Shown here: piece by piece, positions 46,409 to 58,200 of the stretch
How the letters are laid out: every line of letters begins with the position of its first letter
How positions within the stretch are numbered: position 1 is the first letter of the stretch
Source: Cyrtodaria siliqua
Taxonomy: Eukaryota > Mollusca > Bivalvia > Adapedonta > Hiatellidae
Direction: 5' to 3'
Assembly: GCA_037043455.1 (NCBI GenBank)
Contig: JAWPHD010003074.1
Coordinates: 165,803-229,802 of the forward strand
Length of the DNA: 64,000 nt
Translations under genes and position numbers: made by a program
Notes under the pieces: model-generated
Databases searched by the model: none
Told to the model about the DNA's origin: nothing
Seen by the model: only the letters and a program-made list of their open reading frames with translations

Positions 46409-48816
46409 AAGAGGGCCATGATGGCCCTATATCGCTCACCTGAGTTAATTTGAACCAATACAAGAGGGCCAAGATGGCCCTAAAGCGATACCTAAGTACT
46501 GGCACATTATCGAACTTCTTCGAAATCTTATGGTCATATATAATCTGTGCAAGTTTGGTTAAGATTGTTCAAGAAATGTGGGCTCTGTTGTGTATAACAA
46601 CATTGATATAGACAGTTTAAGACACTGACAAAGTTTGGTAAAGATCAAATACAAAATGAAGGTGCTAGAGAGTAACACATTGGGCAGAGCCAAATGTGAC
46701 CCCAGGGCTACATGTAATATATGAGAGCTGTGTGCTTTGTGGTTTTAGAGAAGAAGATTTTTTAATTTTTTCCCTATACAAGACTATGTAAAACGTGACC
46801 CCTGGGGCTGGGGCCAAATGTGAACCCAGGGTCACCATTTGAACAAACTTGGTAAAGGACCATAAGAGTATAGTAAATGCGAAATATTAAACCTCTGGCT
46901 CTTGTAGTTCCAGAGAAGAAGACTTTAATATGTTTCCTATATGTAAAACTGTGACCCACGGAGTGGGGTCAAATTTTACCCCAAGGTCATCATTTGAACA
47001 AACTTGGTAGAGGACCATAATCTAATAGTAAATGCAAAATATTAAACCTCTGGCTCTTGCAGTTCAAGAGAAGAAGATTTTTTTCAGTTTTTCCCTATTC
47101 AAGCCTATGAAAAAATGTGACCCCAGGGTCACCATTTGAACAAAATTGGTAGAGGACCATGAGCTTATAGTAAATGCAAAATATCAAACCTTTGGCTCTT
47201 GTAGTTTCCGAAAAGTTTTTTTTTTTCATATATAAGTCTATGTAAAACTGTGACCCCCGGGGCGGGGACATATTTGACCCCAGGGTCACCATTTGAACAA
47301 ACTAAGTAGAGGACCATAAGCTGATGCTACATGTAATACATGAGAGCTCGGTGCCATGTGATATTCCAGAGAAGAAGATTTTTTCAGTTTTTCCCTATAC
47401 AAGCCTATGTAAAACGGTGACCCCCAGGCGGGGCCAAATGTGACCCCTGGGTCACCATTTGAACAAACTTGGTAGAGAACCATAAGCTTATAGCAAATGC
47501 AAAATATTAAACCTCTGGCTCTTGCAGTTTCAGAGAAGAAGATTTTTTAAGTTTTTCCCTATACATGTCTATGTAAAACATGTGTCCCTTGGGGCGGGGC
47601 CAAATGTGACCCCAGGGTCACCATTTGAACAAATTTGGTAAAGGACCATAAGCTTATAGTAAATGCAAAATATCAAACCTCTCGCTCTTGCAGTTTCCGA
47701 GAAGAGGATTTTTTAAAAAATATTCCTATATAAGTCTATGTAAAACTGTGACCCCCGGGTCGGGGACAAATTTGACCCCAGTGTCACCATTTTAACAAAC
47801 TAAGTAGAGGACCATAAGCTGATGCTACATGTAATACATGAGAGCTCCGTGCCATGTGGTTCCAGAGTTGAAGATTTTTTTCAGTTTTTCCCTATACAAG
47901 CCTATGTAAAACTGTGACCCCCGGGGCGGGGCCAAATGTGACCACTGGGTCACCATTTGAACAAACTTGGTAGAGGACCATAAGCTTATAGCAAATGCAA
48001 AATATTAAACCTCTGGCTCTTGCAGTTTCAGAGAAGAAGATTTTTTAAGTTTTTCCCATACATGTCTATGTAAAACGTGACCCTCGGGGCGGGGCCAAAT
48101 GTGACCCCAGGGTCACCATTTGAACAAATTTGGTAAAGGTCCATAAGCTTATAGTAAATGCAAAATATCTAACCTCTGGCTCTTGCAGTTTCCGAGAAGA
48201 AGATTTAAAAAAAAATAATCCTATATAAGTCTATGTAAAATTGTGACACACGGGGAGGGGACAAATTTGACCCCAGGGTCATCATTTTAACAAACTTAGT
48301 AGAGGACCATAAGCTGATGCTTCATGTAATACATGAGACCTCTGTGCCTTGTGGTTTCAGAGAAGAAGATTTTTAAAAGTTTTTTCCTATATGTCTATAT
48401 GAAAAAAATGCAAAATTTCAATATACAAACTTTGGACCCATGGGGCATGGCCATTTTTAAACCCGGGGACTTCATTTGAACAAACTTGATAGTCTAGACG
48501 TTGGCGATCATTTTAAAAGAAAAACTGTTGAAATCTGTCCAGCGGTTCTTGAGAAGAAGATTTTTTAAGGTTTCAACCATATATGGTAATGGTGGCCATC
48601 TTGGATGTTGCACTGACCTAATTTTAACAAATCTAAAAAGCATTCATCTAAGGATCATCCACGTGAAGTTTGGTCAAAATTGGCCACGCGGTTTCTGAGG
48701 AGGTCGTTTGAAGCAAAAGTTAACGACGACGACGGACGATGGATGACGGACGACGGACGACGGACGAAGAGTGATCCCAATAGCTCACCTTTGAGCCTTC
48801 GGCTCAGGTGAGCTAA
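46409..48816 (+). mobile_element. Helentron/Helitron-like element with ~165-bp tandem repeats
   Basis: The left side has GAGGGCCATGATGGCCC and GCTCACCTGAG (46434-46444). The right end has the exact inverted CTCAGGTGAGC (48803-48813), a hairpin TGAGCC-TTC-GGCTCA (48792-48806) and CTAA at 48813-48816. The interior has about 12 units of roughly 165 bp (GACCCCAGGGTCACCATTTG, GAACAAACTTGGTAGAGGAC, CTCTGGCTCTTGCAGTTTC). Non-autonomous Helitron/Helentron-related elements with central minisatellites are known from bivalves. The end structure fits that group, but no Rep/helicase is present. Confidence 0.65.
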
Positions 48817-51212
48817 AAAGGTTATATGGCGCCAACAGGAATGAGCATTATAATGTGTTGATAAGCCGTTATATTGCAAGTGCCCAGTGTGAGTTTGTTC
48901 TCTTTATTCAGTTCTAGACATCTTAAAATAATGACATTTTCTATCTGTAAGGGCTAAAGGTTAATGAATGAGACTAAAAATGACCCCTTTTTTACAAGGG
49001 AACTCATTTTGCACGTAACATGCTATCCTGGGTTACGCACCAGGGTTAACTTATGCATATTATGCCCAATTTCATTCAAACTCTTGGGTGATTACAAATT
49101 TTATACATGAAAAACATAGTGCAAACATCATATTATGACTGGTAAGGCATTTTCATCAATAATCGGAACATTTTAAAAATGTTAGATTCTCTTAGAAAAA
49201 AACTGCCTTTAACTATCGATTTGGTCAGTCTTAACTTGTTACAATGGCTTGAGAAAACATGGTCATGTGGTAGTTAAAAAATATCTGTTTATATATATCA
49301 AAGTTCTAATTCTTAACAGCTGAGAAAATACTCACCTCTATATTGAAAATTATTAAACATTTTAAACATGAATTCATTGCAAATTTAACATATCTGATAA
49401 TTCATTTCATTATATATACTGTAAACTCCAATAAATCAACTTTTGTATATATTAAAACTCATCTTTATATGTGTTGGAAAAAAATAAAATAATATCAAAT
49501 CAGTCTGTACATGGTACAGGCACAAATACATCCATGTAATGTACGTGATTTTTTTTTAAATTGCATACTATGATTTCTTAAAGCAAACATACAACGGTGT
49601 TTACTGAAACATTAACTACCAATTGCATTCGTGATTAGCGTTATGGTCTTCACCATATTTTAATTTAATTATATTGGGTTTCATGGCGTAATAACACAAG
49701 AAAGTTATATGGCACCAATTAGGAATGAACATGCCAGGCTCATCCTCCAGGTGGCAAATAACATAAAAAAAACTTAATTTATGTCATTTCAATTCTTATC
49801 GAAAATAATAATTCTTCCAGTGATAACGTCCACTGAGATTGCGTAATATACTACTCTAAATTTGCTAAGGATCACTTTTATTCTTCAATATAATTTTATT
49901 AAAAATTAATTCACAATAACCATATTAATTTCACTGATACAACAATTCCACAATTTGAATCAAGTCATGAAATCACATGACCATACACTGCTCTAAATAA
50001 TTTCATGTAAAATAGAAATAATGCTATGTATTTCAGCAAGAAATTTAGACAGCAAAAAAGTGAACCTTAGCAACTTTTGAGTAGTATATTTGAAAAGGTA
50101 ATAAATAATAGGCAACTATATGATAGTCTTCAAAAAAAGAGTACGCTAATGGTCCCCTTTGGAAAGGGCCGAGCAGGACAACTTTCTAATTACGAATGCA
50201 ACTAATACAAAGTTACAAAACAAAGCAGCACTCACTCCAGATATGATGACTTCAATTTGCTCATTTATAACTCTTTTTAAAAACCACCACAAATAAATTA
50301 TTATCAATTATTTTTACAAGTATGAATGCACTCTTCAAACTTTATCCTTTTCATCGCTACGTTAACCCTTACCCTGCTATAAACGTATAATGGACTGTCC
50401 TTTCCTTGCTTGAGTTACTCGCAGGCTGATCTGGATTTACACTGGATGCAAAGGCTATTATAGTCGCCCTTAGCAGGCAAAGAGGTAATGCTTCAATTTC
50501 CTCTCTACCACGTGCATACAAATGCACGGGCATGCACGCACGGCCCAATTTGTGGCTTTAACTATTGCACCGGACTTGTAGACACGTGACCTGTAGATGT
50601 GAGGGTCGATGATTTGGCGACCACAACCTGGGTCTTAACTTTACTTGTAGGCGAGTCCGACTTGTAGATAACACCTTGCAGATGTGTGGGTCGATGACCG
50701 GCTACCGGGGTCTTACCTTTACTTGTTGACGAGCCAACATGTATGGCTCTTCACATGTATCCTCTCCACTGTTCCCTTCAACTTGCATTTGGTTTACAAG
50801 TATTCCTATTCACCCATATATCCGCCATTTCTCTTGCTCCATGCATCCATTTACATGTATAACAACTCAACAACCATGTATCAAACGTGTTCACAGATGA
50901 TCTATCATTCCATGCCTTCCCCTGTGAATTTCTCACTTGCCTCTGTCCCTCTGTCCTTCTGTTCCTCGAACCAACTTAAAGGGAAACTAACCTTGCTAAA
51001 GCTCCTGGTTGAAATCAACCCTTTTAAAAGGTATTACCTTCCTTCCCAGTTATTAAAGCCAACCGCAAATACTGCGATTCACAGTCAAGACAACCAACTT
51101 GCGACCGACTTTCGCAAAAATTATGCATCCGCCATTGAGCAACTCTTCAATTCAATACTACATTTGTTGCCTCCCTTGAACAATAGAATACTCCTTAAGC
51201 GAGTTCTCCCCC
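48817..51212. other. repeat fragments and probable 3' UTR side of the SECISBP2-like gene
   Basis: It includes a SINE-tail fragment (48820-48850), a dispersed repeat (48965-49060), a SINE tail (49675-49750) and a reversed TTAACCCT-type repeat (50360-50490). The 3' UTR of the minus-strand gene begins at 51212; its end cannot be fixed, though TTTATT (AATAAA in reverse) occurs near 49868. No other gene is seen; the plus-strand frame at 50684-51241 has no recognisable feature. Confidence 0.45.
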
Positions 51213-52289
51213 TTAGGCCATGGCATCTAGGCATTCAATAGAAACATTCAGAACATCTTCCTCGCCTGAATCGTTGACCTGATCACTAAAATGTAACGTT
51301 TGTGTCTCTTTCACCCAACAAAGTGTCCGGTTCTCCTTATCGACGCCAGTCTTCCCTTTGAGCAATGTGTTTGAATTTTCAGCATTCTTAATCTCTATCT
51401 TAACTTTAGAAGTCTTGTCTCCGTGTATGGTGCTGCCATCCCCTATAGTTCTTGAGGAATACGTCGTTTTAGATGAGTGCGTCGACATGACGTCCTCTCC
51501 ATTTTCCATTGTCTTGGACGAATGCTGGGAGAGAATCTCGGTCAGGTCGAAATGGTGAATAGAATCGATGAACTGTGGTAACTCTTGGACGGTGTCTTCA
51601 CCTTCCTTGCCCTGATCGGTATCGCTATCATCATCACATGTTTCAAATTCCAGATCTCCATCGTCATCTTCGTCATCGCTAAGGTTATCAATCAAATCAC
51701 CACCCGACTTAGCACCTGTTATCAACACTACAACGTTCTTGTTATCATCCACACTCTCTGCTGGAGTCACAACCAAGTTTTCACTACTGTTTGTATTTAT
51801 TTCAACTGGAACTGAATCGTCAAGATCATTGTTTGAACTATCTATTTTATCAGCACTTTCATCGGGAGGATCTTCAAATTTTGCAGTTAAATGTTTACTT
51901 TGCGTCTTTTTTGGACGTTCCTGGCCGCTTTCATCATCTGCTTCATACGGATCTTTACCAGTTTCATTACCTGATTGAATACAATTTTGGTTCACATCAC
52001 TTTCATCATCCTCTGGTTTCTTTTCAATCTCGTAACCGCGATTGTCCGTTTCGGGCTCCGAGTATGGATAATTCTCCGATATAGGTTCCGATAGAAGACT
52101 GGAAGTAAACGATATCACGCTGGTACCACTCGGCGTCCGGGAGTGTCCCATGTGTGCGAAGATGTGTGGATTGCCTGATACACTGCTCCTGACTGGCTGT
52201 TCCGCAATTTCTTTCTCGATTTGGACTATCATTTCACGGTAGGCATCGCGAGCTTTCTCTGTTAAGCTTACCAGGCTTTTGAAATTCTC
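51213..52289 (-). CDS. SECISBP2L: SECISBP2L last exon: end of core and acidic tail
   Basis: The acceptor (minus strand TATTTACAG) is just before 52289. The exon opens ENFKSLVSLTEKARDAYREM, joined in phase 0 to NYEGSE, and runs 358 residues to TAA at 51213-51215. It contains AHMGHSRTPSG, an Asp/Glu-rich run (SDDEDDDGDLEFETCDDDSD) and Ser/Thr-rich stretches likely to be disordered. The open frame continues to 52364 without a start, as expected for an internal acceptor. Confidence 0.9.
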   Translation of the reverse strand, partial: ENFKSLVSLTEKARDAYREMIVQIEKEIAEQPVRSSVSGNPHIFAHMGHSRTPSGTSVISFTSSLLSEPISENYPYSEPETDNRGYEIEKKPEDDESDVNQNCIQSGNETGKDPYEADDESGQERPKKTQSKHLTAKFEDPPDESADKIDSSNNDLDDSVPVEINTNSSENLVVTPAESVDDNKNVVVLITGAKSGGDLIDNLSDDEDDDGDLEFETCDDDSDTDQGKEGEDTVQELPQFIDSIHHFDLTEILSQHSSKTMENGEDVMSTHSSKTTYSSRTIGDGSTIHGDKTSKVKIEIKNAENSNTLLKGKTGVDKENRTLCWVKETQTLHFSDQVNDSGEEDVLNVSIECLDAMA

Positions 52290-55200
52290 CTGTAAATACG
52301 AGACATTATTATGAAATGGGAGCAAAGATACTTGATAAAAATAACAATTTACCTTTATAAACATTTCAAAAATAAGTAACTTCTTTTAGTTTAAAGAAAT
52401 TAATTTACATCGCTTGTGAAACAAGTTCTTGCAGCTTATACTAATCGCTCTTGATGGCTTCCTGGCGAGAACCAGTACTCGTGGTACATGAGCAATGTGA
52501 GTTAATTAATAAATAAGATGGCCACGGCGAGGACCAAACCCACGACCTCTTGATCTGGAGTCCGATGCTCTACCACCAAACCGCGCACTCCACTTTTATA
52601 CTTTTAACTCCTTGTAACGCTGAAGTTCAATGCTAATTTTGTATATGCTAATTTTGTATCAGTTTTAAATACATATATATGCCTGATGCTTATATTAAAA
52701 CTAAAAAGTGTGTCCACTGGGCTCCGATGCCCTGCTTAAGCACTGTCAAATAAAAAATTGACTTAATGAAATACTTGAATGTAAAAAACCTTTTTCGTAT
52801 GTACAAACAGACGGACGAACAATGGTAACACTACATGCCCTTTCCACTTTCATTGCTGGGCATAAAAAACAGTAAAACTGGAATTCTTGACATTAAAGCT
52901 ACAGCTTGAGGTATGTGTCAACCTGTTGGAATTAGTATCTGGATGTATCTAGTCAGTGTGTTTTGTTTTTTAAAACTGCATGTAAAAACATGGACTTTGT
53001 GTTTTACCAAAGGTTTTTCCTTAAAAATTGTCAGATACATGTTTATTATTCTCCACTTTCAGTAATATAGCAAAATAATTTGTGTGAACTATTTAAAGGG
53101 ACACTGTCCGTAAGTAAGCAGATATTGAGCATAACCAAATAACTGTCTGACTTTTATTCATTGAAATGTATACATGAAAACATGAGGATAGACCCTAAGA
53201 AGTATGTAGGAATACATTCGTGAGTTTGAAAAAAAAAAGTTTTAATTATTAAATGTAAATAAAGTGGGACCCACAATATTTACCTTTTATGCGTTCACGT
53301 GACTTCCATAGCGCACTAGGTTTTCACCATAGTATGTATTGCGTAATATGTATAGCCCGCCTAGCTCAGTTGGGAGCGAGTTCCGACAACTTTACGCTCA
53401 CGCACACTTATTTTTACTGCGAGTTTGGGCTGCGAGTTCAAACCCACGAAGTGGATTTGCTTTTTTTTGTACCGCGATTGAATTCCGTTAATCTTGCTTT
53501 TAATTAGTAAATATTGAAAAATGTTTAGTGTATAATGTTTGCGAACATAATTATTGGGTGTTTTATCAGCGCTAAAAGTTACGGACAGTGTCCCTTTAAG
53601 ACGTTAATAAATATGATTTGCTACATTTGTGTAAAAATCTAGCGTAACCAGAGAGTTTTTTTTAGTGAAATACTATATTTATTTCTCAACATGTTTTCAG
53701 AACTAAAGGTGTTTACATATACCATTAAAAATCCAATTTCATTGACATACTAGTGATTAAGGTACTGCCAAAACGGGGCCGACCCTAAAAAATTGTTGGT
53801 TTGCTGTTTCAATACCTACCCACGAAAAAAGACCCTACCGAAAACTTTTTATAGCAGTTCTTTAAATAATCCTTTTTTACTATCTTTAGTATATTTTTCT
53901 TTCATTTCTTAAGGTTTTTACTACATGTCTTTGGCCAAAAAACAAAATTCACCTACCTACATACCCATTTATAAAATCCTGAGTCGGGAAACAGCAAACA
54001 AATGTATTTTTAAGGATGGTCTGGTGCAAGAAAATGTTGGAAACCTTTTGGCTGAAACAACCGCCCTGAACTAATACACCAGTATCATACCCCAATAAGT
54101 ATTGCTACATTTTATGGCGTAAATGAAATCATTGCTGCTTTTTAGAGAATATTATGTCAGTGCCTTTTACTACCAAGTTTATTCAGCGAGGCTTAGAAAA
54201 ATGCCGAGCCTAATAAACTGGATAGTAAAAGGCACTGACATAATATTCTATCTATCATGTAGATTATCAATATTTTTTGTATGAATTACTATTATTATCT
54301 ATTTCACGGAATGTTATGCTTATTGAGGACGCCGCCATGTTGTTGTTTTTTGCTTGTTTTATGACGTCAGATAACATTATGTACATGACGTCAGATAATG
54401 TTACGTACAATAAACGCCGAGGGATTCCGCATTGATTTGCTTTATTGGTCAGTGCCTAATGAAGAAATGTTATTAGGTCACCCCTTTATTAGGCAGAAAA
54501 GTGCATATCTGCATGATAAAAGTGGTTATTCTGCTGCTGTTGCTGTCGCTGCTGCTGCTGACAGTAATGTCAGGTCATAGTTATGTGATAAGGAACAGTT
54601 CTTAAGACAAATCAAAAACAGAATCACTCTCACCTCTGAACCCTCGTAGTTAAATATTCCTACAACGCTGACCGGCACAAGCTTGGCGCATGCTCGACCT
54701 AGGGCACGGCGTCCGAGGGCAAAGATAAATGGCACGGTTTGGTCATTACACAACTCTAGAATACTGTTCAGTGCATCGTCCAGCCCTCCTGTGGAACAAA
54801 TATGCAAAGTTGTTAATGACTCGTGAGGGAAAAAATTCAACGTAACTCATAAAAGTATGCTATAACAGATTTCAAGGAATGGTTAGGTTATATTAGGACA
54901 GTAACTGCAGTGAGAGATGAGATGAACAAAGATTCCTACCAGAAGCTACTGAGGCTGCTTAAAGGAACACATGGCAATCTTGAGTATTATTCAAACATTA
55001 AAATTTGCTCCTCGGTTTAGTTATCCAGCGTCATTTTGACTTTAAAACTGCTTGCATATAATTAAATAAAAAATTGAGATTTCAATTTTCTTCAATATTT
55101 TACCAAATTTTTTAACTATATTACTGGTGTAATATTATAAAAAGTTAGTAATATGCAAAAATAATTTGCTTTGAACTATTCTAGCAATTAATATTAATGA

Positions 55201-58200
55201 TTGAACAAATGCAAGTTAAGAGAAAAACTAACGGGACGCCGTGAGTTTTTAAAAAATCAAGATTGCCATGTGTCCCTTTAAACATGGTTCATACAGAATT
55301 ATCATTATGAAATTTAAGGACTTTTTAAGGACTTTTAAGGCCCTAATAACCCATTTTTAAAGGGACACAAGGCAATGTTGATTTTTTAAAAACTCACGGC
55401 GTCCCGTTAGTTTTTTCTCTTAACTTGCATTTGTTCAATCATTAATATTAATTTTTAGAATAGTTAAAAGCAAAGTATTTTTACATATGACTAACTTTTT
55501 ATAATATTGCACCATTAATATATTTCAAAATTTGGTAAAATAGTGAAGAAAATTCAGTGAGATGTTAATTTGTATGACCGATAAAAACTTTAAGATTGCC
55601 ATGTGTCCCTTTAAACTTTCCCTGTAACTCAGAACAAAGTACAAACTACATTATATGAAGCCATCTTTCAATTTTTTATTTAATAATAAGCAAGCAGTTT
55701 TAAAGTCAAAATGACACAGGATAACTAAATCGATGAGAAAATGTTCATGTTTGAATAAAACTCAAGACTGCCATGTGTCCCTTTAAGGCCCGGTTTAACA
55801 TCATTGACGATTTTTTTTTAAACTACGTCAGATATCATTCCTCTTGTATAATTAATCAACTGATTATGAAATTCAAGGACCTTTAATGATATTTTGTCAG
55901 AATATAAGGACTTTTAAGACTGGAGTGGATTTAAGGACTTTTAAGGGCTACTTCTGAAATTTAAGGACTTTTTAAGGCTGTATGAACCTTGTTAAAATTA
56001 AAACTAAATCCGAGACCTTGGGTCATAAAATTATAAAAAAAAAAAGTTAGCCCCCAGTGGGATTTTATTTGACGGCTCATCACCACATTATTACAGAAAC
56101 TAAACCGCTGAATTTCACTACAAAACTGTCTTCCCATTCTACCTATAATGTGTTGAGGTCATAAACTAATGCTTGCCAATTAAAAGCCTAGATTTATTCA
56201 CAGATACTTATAATACCCTTAACTGAATAAGCTCAATTATTTTCTTTGATTATGGTTAATTCAATGAAAGCATTGCATTATACAATATGAAAGAAGTCAT
56301 GTGCTTAAAAAATAATGCGTACCTTTGGACTGAATTTTCTCCAGATTAGGAGAGATAACCACACATTTGACCTTCTTCAACTTAAGATGCTTGGTTACCT
56401 CCCTTAGACCCAAAACAAATCTCCGCTTTGCTTTAGCCTGAAATAGTAAAAATAAAATATGAGTACACAACATTCAATATGGCCAATAAAACAACTCAAT
56501 TACAACTGATCGGATATGTTATTTATTTTTTTTAGAGAGGCACGACACTTTCCAGATGCACTCAATGGTCTGAATGGAGGTCTACATCATTTTGGCACAT
56601 TTTAGGCCATATAGGACGGTCGATTTTTTTTTCTGTGTCAGAGGCAGACCACCCCATTTTTCATGGATGGAACCAGTACTGTATACCTCCCGCCATCCGC
56701 AAAAAATGGTAAAACACAACTCTAGTATTACGATTAAAACCAGCTAGTTTTAAATCATTCTTTTCAAATTACCGCTCCAGTGTTACTAGTAGCTGCAGAA
56801 GAGTGATAAATCTCAGTGTACCTTGACAGGGTCTTTATGGAACTGTTTGTCTTGGAAGCGGACGAGATCTTGGAGAAGAGCAGTCACACAGTTGTCGATC
56901 TCCTTGTCTAGGACCTGGTTACAATACCTGTAAACACAACAAAAAATCTTAATTAAAGGGACAACCTTGAAGTATTTATCAAGGATTTAAAAAAAATCAC
57001 CTTGATTTTCACTTTAAACCTGCTTGCCTTTATTTAAATAATAAAAGCTAATAAAATCTAAAGTTTTAAGTTTTTCTTTTTTTTTCCTGTTGGATATAGT
57101 TATATTGTTGTTCACTGTCTCTTCAAAACACTGTTCAGGTGATTTCAAACCTCCCCATAGAGAGGGTAAGGATACATCTATAAGAACTGACACTGTCTCA
57201 CTTGACAACTCAAGCTCCTAGTGGGAATCGTACCAGCAGCAGTGAGAGGCAAGAACGTTTTGGAAGCAGGGTCTTTGCTATCCGGCCATGGAGGCGCATG
57301 AAAATATATTCTTTATGAAAGTTGTCTTCACAACAATAATAAAGACAACGTCGGGAGAACTGTCCCATAAGCTTATCCAACAACTTACTCCCTGAATCTT
57401 CTACTGTGGATCTTCAGCTTCACTGTCTGATATATGGCACCCGTGATTGGACTGTTCACGCCTGAGCTCAGCGGGCTGGCCCCTGGCGACATCGGGCTCA
57501 TACAGCTGGGTGACTGCTGACTAATGGGAGACAACTCTAGACTGGCAGGCGTGCCGAGGCTTACTTCCATAGAGCCCTTGGAGCTGGTTGCTGGAATATG
57601 AAGGAATTTAGGGTTTTAAGGAGCAGAAAAAGCCCTTGGAACTAGTAGCTGGAATATAAAGGAATTAAGGGTTTTAAGGAGGAGAAAGAGCCCTTTGAAC
57701 TAGTGGCTGGAATATAAAGGAATTTAGGGTTTTAAGGAGAAGAAAGAGCCCTTGGAACTGGTGGCTGGAATATAAAGGAATTTAGGGTTTTAAGGAGCAG
57801 AAAGAGCCCTTTGACCTAGTGGTTGGAATATAAAGGAATTTAGGGTTTTAAGGAGCAGAAAGAGCCCTTGGAATATGAAGGAATTTAGGGTTTTAAGGAG
57901 CAGAAAGAGCCCTTCAAACTTATGGCTGGAATATAAAGGAATTTAGGGTTTTAAGGAACAGAAAGAGTCCTTGGAACTAGTGGCTGGAATATGAAGGAAT
58001 TTAGGGTTTTAAGGAGCAGAGAGAGCATTTGGAACTAGTGGCTGGAATATAAAGGAATTAAGGATTTTAAGGAGCAGAAAGAGCCCTTGGAACTAGTGAT
58101 GGAATATGAAGGAATTTAGCATTTTAAGGAGCAGAGAGAGCCCTTGGAACTAGTGGCTGGAATATAAAGGAATTTAGGGTTTTAAGGAACAGAAAGAGCC

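Noticed and set aside
46133..48879. Several short minus-strand frames in the Helentron-like element
   Set aside because: They are translations of the ~165-bp repeat or its edges and show no Rep or helicase motif.
50684..51241. Plus-strand frame of 185 codons
   Set aside because: It overlaps the 3' end of the SECISBP2-like last exon on the other strand and has no recognisable motif or splice context.
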